Assembly (NCBI RefSeq): GCF_014648875.1
Contig: NZ_BMRY01000005.1
Span: forward strand, 434,001-498,000
Direction: 5' to 3'
Origin: Streptomyces parvus
GTDB lineage: Bacteria; Actinomycetota; Actinomycetes; Streptomycetales; Streptomycetaceae
DNA: 64,000 nucleotides
Shown here one piece after another: positions 58,112-64,000 of this stretch; position 1 is the stretch's first letter; each line of letters opens with the position of its first letter. A program made the translations under genes and the position numbers. Under the pieces are notes generated by a model. The model saw only the letters and a list, made by a program, of their open reading frames with translations. It made no database searches and was not told the origin of the DNA.

Positions 58112-58987
58112 GTGCGACACATGGCGTACGTACCCGGCGTCGCGCTTCTCGCAGCGCTCGCCGTCGGCTGCAGCGCCGGCGCCGACAGCGACGCGAACGG
58201 CACCGACAGCAAGGCGGGCACCCCGGCGGTCACCCCCGCGCCCCCCGGCAAGTACCTCACCCTGCCCGCCCCCTGCCGGGCCGTGCCGCGCTCCACGCTG
58301 AAGGACCTGCTCCCCGGCGCCGCGGAACTGCCCGGGGACCAGCAGGACAAGGTGTTCCGGGGCTCGGCGGCCGTCACGTACGACACGGACCGCAAGGTCG
58401 GGTGCAGCTGGAAGGCCGACGGGCCGAACGCCACGCGGAGCCTGTCCATCGACCTCGAACGCGTCGTCTCGTACGACCCCGCCGTCAGCGACGACGACCG
58501 CGCCGACACCGTGTACGCGAAGAAGGAGAAGGCCGCCGGCCTGTCCGCCTCGGCGCCCCCCGGGCCGCCCGACGAGAAGGACAAGAAGGGCGAGGCGAGC
58601 GAGGGGAGCGGGAAGGCGAAGGATCCGGCTGACGCCGACGCCGACGCCACGGATTCCGCCGACCCCTCGCCCTCCGGAGGCGACGACGCAAACAGCGGTG
58701 AAAGCACCGGCGGGACCCCCGGAAGCAGCAGCAGCCCGGAGGAAGCCCTCCCCTCCCGCATCCTCGACGACCTCGGAGATGCCGCATTCCTCCAGGATCT
58801 GCCCAAAAAGGCAGGTTCTACCGCACAGCACCACACGGTGAGCGTGGTGTTCCGCACATCGAACGTGGTCGTGACCGTCCGGTACGCCGAGCAGCCGGCC
58901 CTCGTCACCCAGGTGCCCGACGGCAAGGAACTTCAGGAGAAGGCCCAGGCACTGGCCCGGAAGCTGGCCGAGACGCTCAGCGAATAG
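58112..58987 (+). CDS. DUF3558-like lipoprotein A
   Basis: The 291-residue protein has a lipobox (A-L-A-V-G-C, Cys20 counted from the GTG) after a short signal and the DUF3558-type opening P-A-P-C-R-A-V-P-R-S-T-L-K-D-L-L-P-G, with a second Cys in V-G-C-S-W-K. About 85 residues in the middle (from E-K-D-K-K-G-E to S-P-E-E) are a low-complexity Asp/Ser/Gly stretch inserted into the fold. Together with the next gene it forms a related pair. Role unknown; in actinobacteria these are cell-surface proteins. Confidence 0.78.
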   Translation: MRHMAYVPGVALLAALAVGCSAGADSDANGTDSKAGTPAVTPAPPGKYLTLPAPCRAVPRSTLKDLLPGAAELPGDQQDKVFRGSAAVTYDTDRKVGCSWKADGPNATRSLSIDLERVVSYDPAVSDDDRADTVYAKKEKAAGLSASAPPGPPDEKDKKGEASEGSGKAKDPADADADATDSADPSPSGGDDANSGESTGGTPGSSSSPEEALPSRILDDLGDAAFLQDLPKKAGSTAQHHTVSVVFRTSNVVVTVRYAEQPALVTQVPDGKELQEKAQALARKLAETLSE

Positions 58988-59001
58988 CCCCCCTCCGACG
59001 A

Positions 59002-59035
59002 GCCCCCACCGGCCGGTTCTCCGGTCCTCGGGGGC
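59002..59035 (+). terminator. hairpin between the two lipoprotein genes
   Basis: GCCCCC-ACCGG pairs with CCGGT-...-GGGGGC with a small bulge. It lies just after the first lipoprotein stop. Strength is moderate. Confidence 0.35.
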
Positions 59036-59181
59036 CTTCGGCGGCGGCGCGGCACGTCGGCCGCCCGTCGTACGGTGGCTGTCCGGAAGACGCACCGACC
59101 CGCTACCGAGCCCGCCCGTACACCGCACGGACCGAGACCTCCAGCACCGAGAGCTCCCTGTGCCATCCGAGTGAAGGAACC

Positions 59182-59985
59182 ATGCACCGATCCGCCCCGC
59201 GCCTGTCCCGCATCCTCGCCTGCGCCGCCGTTCCGGTGATGCTCGTAGCCGTCGGCTGCTCGTCGGACTCCGGCTCCGACGGCAAGAAGAACGCGGGCTC
59301 CTCGTCGTCCGGCACGGCCGGCTCCAAGTCCCCGGAGCCCACCGTCGAACCGGCGAAGTTCGCCGATCTGCCCGACCCGTGCACCTCGATCGGGAAGAAG
59401 ACGATCGAGGACCTGGTGCCCGACGCCAAGAAGAAGGGCGGCACGGCGGGCGGGTCCACCGACCTGTCGGTCCGCAGCAGCTGCTCCTGGAACGGCCTGG
59501 ACGACCAGGGCGTCAAGGGCTCGCAGTACCGCTGGATGGACGTCGGCTTCACCCGGTTCGACTCGGACCAGTCGCTGGGCAGCGGCGCCAAGCGCGCCAC
59601 CGCGGACTACACGAAGCAGGTCACCAAGGCGAAGGGGTCCGAGGGCGCCAAGAAGGTCGCCGCGGAGCCCGCGGCCGGCATCGGCGACGAGGCGACCCTG
59701 GTCACGTACGGCCTCAGCAAGACGGACGAGGACTTCGTGTACGCCACCGTCGTGGCGCGTACGGGCAACGTCGTCGTCACCCTGACGTACAACGGCGCGG
59801 GCTACGCCGGGGCGAAGACCCCGTCCTCCTCGGACATCGTGAAGGGCGCGCAGAAGGCGGCCGGGGAAGCGGTCGCCGCGGTCGGGAAGACCGCCGGCTC
59901 CGGGGGCGCCGACGAGGACTCGGGCAAGGGCGCGGACAAGAGCTCGGACAAGGGCGAGTCCTCCGCGAAGCCGAAGTCGAGCTGA
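59182..59985 (+). CDS. DUF3558-like lipoprotein B
   Basis: The 267-residue protein has a signal peptide with lipobox V-A-V-G-C (Cys26), a Ser-rich linker, then L-P-D-P-C-T-S-I-G-K-K-T-I-E-D-L-V-P-D, matching the paralogous gene, and S-S-C-S-W-N-G. Near the end G-I-G-D-E-A-T-L-V-T and N-V-V-V-T-L-T-Y are shared features of the family. The tail is Lys/Ser-rich. A start codon with GAAGGAACC is nearby. Function unknown. Confidence 0.82.
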   Translation: MHRSAPRLSRILACAAVPVMLVAVGCSSDSGSDGKKNAGSSSSGTAGSKSPEPTVEPAKFADLPDPCTSIGKKTIEDLVPDAKKKGGTAGGSTDLSVRSSCSWNGLDDQGVKGSQYRWMDVGFTRFDSDQSLGSGAKRATADYTKQVTKAKGSEGAKKVAAEPAAGIGDEATLVTYGLSKTDEDFVYATVVARTGNVVVTLTYNGAGYAGAKTPSSSDIVKGAQKAAGEAVAAVGKTAGSGGADEDSGKGADKSSDKGESSAKPKSS

Positions 59986-60167
59986 CCCCGGCACCCCCAG
60001 CACGGCTTTCCCGCGACCCGGCCCTCCCCGAGGGCCGGGTTTCGCACGTTCGGGCAAACCCCGGTGGCATACGCCTGTCACCTTCATGCCAACCCTCCCC
60101 CGGTTCCGTTTCGAGCGGGCCGGACGCCGTTACGCTCCACGGCGGACCCCGAGGAAAGGCAAGGGAA

Positions 60168-60854
60168 TTGCGCAATCGAATCGCATTCGCCGCAGCGCTC
60201 ACGACCGGTCTGGTCGCGCTCACCGCCACCGCCGCCACCGCGGCTCCGGCCGAGCCCGGGACGGCGGCATCCGGCGATACCCGTGCGTGCGGGGACGTGA
60301 AGCTGTCCGGCGCCCTGCCCGTTCCGCCCGAAGGCATGGCCGTACGGCAGGACGTCTCCATCGGCCCCGACTGCGAGCCGGTGCTCGGCCCCGCACGGCT
60401 GGTGGCGAAGGCCGGCCCGGCGGCGACCGCACGGACGGCCCGGGCCGCCACCCAGGGCGACCGGCAGGTCCGCAGCTGGTCCGAGATGTACGACTGCTGC
60501 AACATCCGGATGACGGGGCTCTACACGACGTCCGACTGGAGCTCCGACGGCACGGTGGTCACCGCCTCGTCCACCGAAGCGACCCAGCAGTGGAACCGTG
60601 AACCATGGAACGCGGGCTGGTCGCTGAAGTCCTCGGGCACATCCGCCGACTGCGTCGCGAACTGCGCGGTCTCCACCAACGTGGCCGACGCCTCGTTCAC
60701 CTACAAGGGAATCTTCGACCTGACGGGCAACGTGTACGCCAACACGCACCGCTCCACCGTGGCCCTCAAGGCCGACGGGACCGCGTCCTGCGAGTTCGAG
60801 GTCGACCTGAAGAACACGTTCATCGGCTGGAACTGGCAGCGCGGCTGCGAGTGA
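60168..60854 (+). CDS. cysteine-rich secreted protein of unknown function
   Basis: The 228-residue protein begins at a TTG with GAGGAAAGG eight bases upstream, has a signal peptide (R-N-R-I-A-F-A-A-A-L-T-T-G-L-V-A-L-T, cleavage near A-T-A-A), and a mature part with eight cysteines, including D-C-C-N and D-C-V-A-N-C. A disulfide-linked extracellular beta protein is likely. No enzyme motif was found. Codon bias is normal. It lies directly upstream of the lasso peptide operon; no link between them is shown. Confidence 0.72.
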   Translation: MRNRIAFAAALTTGLVALTATAATAAPAEPGTAASGDTRACGDVKLSGALPVPPEGMAVRQDVSIGPDCEPVLGPARLVAKAGPAATARTARAATQGDRQVRSWSEMYDCCNIRMTGLYTTSDWSSDGTVVTASSTEATQQWNREPWNAGWSLKSSGTSADCVANCAVSTNVADASFTYKGIFDLTGNVYANTHRSTVALKADGTASCEFEVDLKNTFIGWNWQRGCE

Positions 60855-60933
60855 CAGAAACAAAAGCCTTCACTACCCCGGGAGAAATGACCGGGGACGC
60901 ACATTCCGCTGTGGCACTCACCTGCCACTCCTC

Positions 60934-60966
60934 TTGATCGGCGCATGGCGGGTCAGCACGATAAGT
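60934..60966 (+). promoter_or_regulatory. tentative promoter of the lasso operon
   Basis: TTGATC at 60934-60939 is followed about 18-20 bases later by ACGATAAG, a weak -10. It lies 45 bp before the precursor start. The pairing is only fair and the region holds no operator-like repeat. Confidence 0.3.
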
Positions 60967-61007
60967 CTCGCCATGCTCCATCCGCAGAGAGAAAAGGAGT
61001 GTCATCC

Positions 61008-61121
61008 ATGAAGAAGGCTGTCTACGAGACCCCTGAGTTCAATGCCGCGGGCTCCTTCCGCAGCGAGACCGGCCTGGTCGTCATCGTCCAGGCCGACTGG
61101 AACGCCCCCGGCTGGTTCTAG
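61008..61121 (+). CDS. lasso peptide precursor (LasA-like)
   Basis: The 37-codon gene has AAGGAG eight bases before its ATG. The leader has the lasso signature Y6-x-x-P9-x-F11-x-x-x-G15-x-F17-x-x-x-T21, bound by the leader-recognition protein. With Thr at position -2, the core is LVVIVQADWNAPGWF, giving an eight-residue ring from Leu1 to Asp8 and a seven-residue tail ending in Trp-Phe. Leaving Gly as the first core residue would give a nine-residue ring to Asp9. No cysteine is present (class II lasso peptide). Ring and tail are unusually hydrophobic. Precedents for Leu as first residue exist. Confidence 0.88.
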   Translation: MKKAVYETPEFNAAGSFRSETGLVVIVQADWNAPGWF

Positions 61122-61148
61122 TACCTCGTTCCTCAGGAGTTGACTGTG

Positions 61149-62957
61149 ATGGATCACGGCACGCCGCATTTCCTGGCCTTTCCCGATCGGGACGATGCGG
61201 CGGCCGTGGTCCGTCGCCTGCGTTCCGCGCATCCCGGTCTCAAGTCGGTCGACCACCCTTCCGGCCGCCCCTGGATCCTGGGCAGCTGGGACGACGAGGA
61301 CCTGGCCGTCGCCCGGGCCGGGCACGATTCCGTGGCGCTGATCGGCACCCTTCCCCGGCTCGGGGGCGCGCTCCAGGACCTGGCCGCCCGCATGAACGGC
61401 TCCGCCGCCGCGCTCGACACCCTGCCGTCGGTGCTGCCCGGCGACTTCCACGTACTCGGCAGCGTCGCCGGCGCTCTGCACGTCCAGGGCACCGCCTACG
61501 GCACCCGGCGCGTCTACCACGGCCGTGTCGACGGCACGGTGGTCGCCTCGGACCGGGCGCTGCGCCTGGCCGAACTCGTCGGGGCCTCCATCGATATGTC
61601 GGCGCTGGCCTGGAAGCTGCTGCTGCCGGTGCCGCGGCACCTGGACGGCCGCACCATGTGGCTCGGCATCGACGCCGTGGAGCCCGGTCTGCGTCTGGTG
61701 GTCGGCGCGGGCGACGAGCGGGTCCGCACCGTACGCCGGCACCGGCCGCCCGAGTCCCGGCTGCGGATGGCCGAGGGAGCCGCGGCCGTACGGGAGGCCC
61801 TGGTCTCCTCGGTGCGGGCACGCACCCACCGCGGCGGGCTGATGAGCTCCGACCTCTCCGGCGGCCTCGATTCCACCTCGCTCAGCTCGATCGCCGCGGG
61901 CCAGCTCGGCGAGGGAGAATTCATCGTCTGCACCAACGGCGGTGACGAATCGATCAACGAGGACGGCCACTGGGCGCGGGTCGCGGCATCCGCCTGGCCG
62001 CACGTGGAGCATTACCAGCTCCCTCCCGAGGAACAGCCGCTCTTCTATTCGGGCGCACTCGACACCGCCTGCCGGTCCGATTTCCCCGGAATGATCGCAG
62101 TCAGCCGGAAACGCGCGACGATCCTTATGTCTCGCATGGCGGAACGGGGCTCCCGGCTGCACATGGGCGGCCAGGGCGGTGACCATCTGTTCTTCAGTTC
62201 CGGATCGCACTATTACAGCCTGCTGACCCGTCGCCCCGTTCTCTCTCTTCAGCGTATTCGCGCATATGGAATTCTTTATGGATGGTCCTGGACCACCGTG
62301 CTGCGCCAGCTGTCCAACCGGGGTTCGTACCGCAGCTCGCTGGCCGCCATCGACCTGGACGGGTCGGGCGACCTCGGCTTCAGCGCCCCCGGGCTGAACT
62401 GGGTACGCCAGCCCGTGGTGCCGTCCTGGCTCACGGCCGACTGCCGGGAGCTGCTGGCGAAGGAGCTCGCCCGGGTGGTCGCGGAGGCGGAGCCCCGCAG
62501 TCCGGTCGTCAGCCGGCATCTGGAGCTGGACAACCTGCTCACCACCACGCTGGACATGGCGTCCACCTGTGACGCCTCCCGGCTCGCCGGAGTGCCGTTG
62601 TCCATGCCGTACTTCGACGAGGCCGTGGTGGACGCCGCGCTCTCCGTGCGCGTCGAGGACCGGGCGACCCCCTACGCGTACAAACCGCTGCTGATGGAGG
62701 CGATGCGCGGGATCCTTCCGGACGCGTGCCGGGCCCGCACCTCCAAGGCCGAGGGCAGCTTCGACGCGGTCGGCGGCCTCTACCGGCACCGCGCGGAACT
62801 CATCGAGCTCTGGCAGGAGAGCGCGCTGGGCAAGGCGGGGCTGATCGACGCCGCCCGTCTCGCGGATCTGTGCAGCCGGCCGGGCACCCCGGACCTGAAG
62901 GACGGATCCATCAACTCCACGCTCAGCTGCGAGGTCTGGCTGCGTTCCGTCGCCTGA
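61149..62957 (+). CDS. lasso peptide cyclase (asparagine synthetase-like, LasC)
   Basis: The 602-residue protein resembles asparagine synthetase B: an N-terminal glutaminase-like half without the catalytic cysteine at residue 2, then the synthetase half with the ATP-binding S-S-D-L-S-G-G-L-D-S-T-S-L-S. It activates the Asp8 carboxylate of the precursor by adenylation and closes the macrolactam. ATG chosen nine bases after AGGAG; TTG and GTG three and one codons upstream are alternatives. A stretch around residues 300-380 is lower in G+C, with rarer codons, as if partly acquired. Confidence 0.92.
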   Translation: MDHGTPHFLAFPDRDDAAAVVRRLRSAHPGLKSVDHPSGRPWILGSWDDEDLAVARAGHDSVALIGTLPRLGGALQDLAARMNGSAAALDTLPSVLPGDFHVLGSVAGALHVQGTAYGTRRVYHGRVDGTVVASDRALRLAELVGASIDMSALAWKLLLPVPRHLDGRTMWLGIDAVEPGLRLVVGAGDERVRTVRRHRPPESRLRMAEGAAAVREALVSSVRARTHRGGLMSSDLSGGLDSTSLSSIAAGQLGEGEFIVCTNGGDESINEDGHWARVAASAWPHVEHYQLPPEEQPLFYSGALDTACRSDFPGMIAVSRKRATILMSRMAERGSRLHMGGQGGDHLFFSSGSHYYSLLTRRPVLSLQRIRAYGILYGWSWTTVLRQLSNRGSYRSSLAAIDLDGSGDLGFSAPGLNWVRQPVVPSWLTADCRELLAKELARVVAEAEPRSPVVSRHLELDNLLTTTLDMASTCDASRLAGVPLSMPYFDEAVVDAALSVRVEDRATPYAYKPLLMEAMRGILPDACRARTSKAEGSFDAVGGLYRHRAELIELWQESALGKAGLIDAARLADLCSRPGTPDLKDGSINSTLSCEVWLRSVA

Positions 62958-63017
62958 CGAGCGGCAACACGACGAAGCAACGACGGCACCCACCCCACAG
63001 ACAAGGATGAGCCAGGC

Positions 63018-63275
63018 ATGAAACTGCGTAACCGCAAGCATCTGGTCGTCACCGACACCGACTACGGCGCCGTGCTGCTGGACACCAAGAGCGGGCAGTA
63101 CTGGCAGCTCAACCCGCCCGGCGCGGTGATCGTCCGGACGTTGCTGGACGGCGAGGGTCCCGACGAGGCGATACGGCGGGTCACCGATCGCTTCGACGTG
63201 GAGACCGAGCGGGCCACCACCGATGTGCACGCGCTGATCGAAGCCATGCGCTCGGCCGGGGTGGTGGAGAAGTGA
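63018..63275 (+). CDS. lasso leader-binding protein (PqqD-like RRE, LasB1)
   Basis: The 85-residue protein has the PqqD-like winged-helix pattern: K-L-R-N-R-K-H-L-V-V-T-D-T-D-Y-G-A-V-L-L-D-T-K-S-G-Q-Y-W-Q-L-N, then G-A-V-I-V-R-T-L-L-D-G. It binds the precursor leader and presents it to the protease. Its stop overlaps the start of the next gene by GTGA, as expected for partners. The 60-bp gap to the cyclase gene holds a ribosome site only. Confidence 0.93.
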   Translation: MKLRNRKHLVVTDTDYGAVLLDTKSGQYWQLNPPGAVIVRTLLDGEGPDEAIRRVTDRFDVETERATTDVHALIEAMRSAGVVEK

Positions 63276-63754
63276 GCGTCACCGTCGCGCTCAACCGTGA
63301 CCACCGGCCGCGCTCCTGGAAGCTCCGCCTCCAGACCAGGCTCGCCATCTGCCTCGCCCGGATCCTGGCGCTCTTCAAGCCGTACGTGGTGCGCCGCGTG
63401 CTGGTCCGGCTGAGCAAGGGGGCGAAGGCCGCCGATGCCGCCGAGATCACGACCGCGCGGGACTCCGTACTCGCCTCCAGCCTCGGGCTGCACGGGCTGC
63501 GCGCCTGTCTGCCCCGTTCTCTGGCGACGGCGCTGCTGTGCCGGTTCCGGGGGGCCTGGCCGACCTGGTGCGTGGGGGTGCGCACGGCACCGCCGTTCGC
63601 CGCCCACGCCTGGGTCGAGGCCGGGCGGGAGATGATCGGCGAGACGGGCGGCTACGACAGCTACTCGCGGCTGTTCACCGTGCCGCCGACCACGCCGCTT
63701 CCCCTCGCGGAGAGCGAACCGGCCACGGAGGACGAGCCGGCCCCGGACCAGTAG
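63272..63754 (+). CDS. lasso peptide leader peptidase (transglutaminase-like, LasB2)
   Basis: The 160-residue protein has the cysteine-protease layout of LasB2: R-A-C79-L-P-R-S-L-A for the nucleophile and F-A-A-H112-A-W-V-E for the histidine. It cuts the leader after the Thr-X position to free the core for cyclisation. The GTG start overlaps the preceding stop. After it no transporter gene is seen before the window ends; the exporter may lie beyond 64 kb or be absent. Confidence 0.92.
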   Translation: MSVTVALNRDHRPRSWKLRLQTRLAICLARILALFKPYVVRRVLVRLSKGAKAADAAEITTARDSVLASSLGLHGLRACLPRSLATALLCRFRGAWPTWCVGVRTAPPFAAHAWVEAGREMIGETGGYDSYSRLFTVPPTTPLPLAESEPATEDEPAPDQ

Positions 63755-64000
63755 GCCCGGCCCACCGGAAGCCCGGCCGTCAGAAGGCCCGTCCCCGGGG
63801 GCCGGGACCGTCGGCGGCCGGCCTGAACCCCGGGCGGAAATCCCGTCAGAAACCCCGGCAAGTCGCCGCCATGGCGATCGCCCGGAGCCTCCCGCGCTCC
63901 TCCCCGCGCAACGAAACTCGTACACATGTGCCAGGCTGTGCCATCGCCGGGCGTCTGCAGCCTGGCCGAAGAACAGAGCCGGGCGCACACGTCGGGTTCG
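63755..64000. other. region after the lasso operon
   Basis: The last 246 bases show no supported gene on either strand. Some short G+C-rich inverted repeats (GTCCC/GGGAC near 63790) could end the lasso transcript. The window stops here, so a downstream ABC transporter gene cannot be judged. Confidence 0.4.

Noticed and set aside
1..64000. tRNA, rRNA, riboswitch or insertion sequence
   Set aside because: No clover-leaf, thiamine or cobalamin box, or transposase motif was recognised by eye; a dedicated covariance-model search would be needed to be certain.

Overview
The window is typical Streptomyces chromosome. Base composition is very high in G+C throughout. The gene set includes the futalosine menaquinone pathway, the CcsB/ResB cytochrome c maturation system, an MbtH protein and DmdR/IdeR-type and DasR-type operator sequences, and many genes overlap by GTGA or ATGA. 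No tRNA, rRNA, CRISPR array, insertion sequence or replication origin was recognised.

Layout. (1) 0-4.8 kb: a secreted serine hydrolase divergent from a TetR regulator, a secreted HExxH metalloprotease with a lipoprotein, a MOSC protein and a relic of a PIN-domain gene. (2) 4.8-10.4 kb: acyl-CoA ligase and thiolase divergent from a long FabG and a MaoC hydratase, with nested operator-like dyads in the shared promoter. (3) 10.5-12.8 kb: two genes that look like the subunits of a two-component alpha-helical pore-forming toxin. (4) 13.1-24.0 kb: a TetR gene, then a nonribosomal peptide locus (formamidase-like protein with a C-terminal propeller-like part, stand-alone condensation protein, carrier protein, MbtH protein, dimodular NRPS). 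The NRPS is broken by an in-frame amber codon and by a deletion with a frame change. A dre-like DasR site lies upstream. (5) 24.2-26.9 kb: dicarboxylate symporter, small membrane protein, GNAT acetyltransferase. (6) 27.0-32.9 kb: menaquinone genes (MqnE, UbiX-like, UbiA-like, UbiD-like) with an Lrp regulator, a 44-residue protein and a rhomboid protease. (7) 33.0-43.8 kb: cytochrome c maturation (ccsB, resB, ccdA, resA) and hemL with a histidine phosphatase, interrupted by a polysaccharide deacetylase lipoprotein and an iron-box-preceded enterochelin-esterase-like gene. (8) 43.8-50.9 kb: housekeeping and regulatory genes, a truncated carboxylesterase and a striking 13-bp-period repeat array before a TetR gene. 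(9) 50.9-57.9 kb: a four-gene ABC importer divergent from a GntR regulator, a HAD phosphatase and RtcB. (10) 58.1-60.9 kb: two related lipoproteins and a cysteine-rich secreted protein. (11) 61.0-63.8 kb: a compact lasso peptide operon (precursor, cyclase, leader-binding protein, protease).

The best candidates for new biology are the binary pore-forming toxin pair, the lasso peptide operon (precursor of 37 residues, very hydrophobic ring), and the NRPS locus with its formamidase-like protein. The regulatory DNA at 8.15, 23.99, 40.74 and 44.8 kb is also worth study. Functional calls rest on motif reading, not on database searches.
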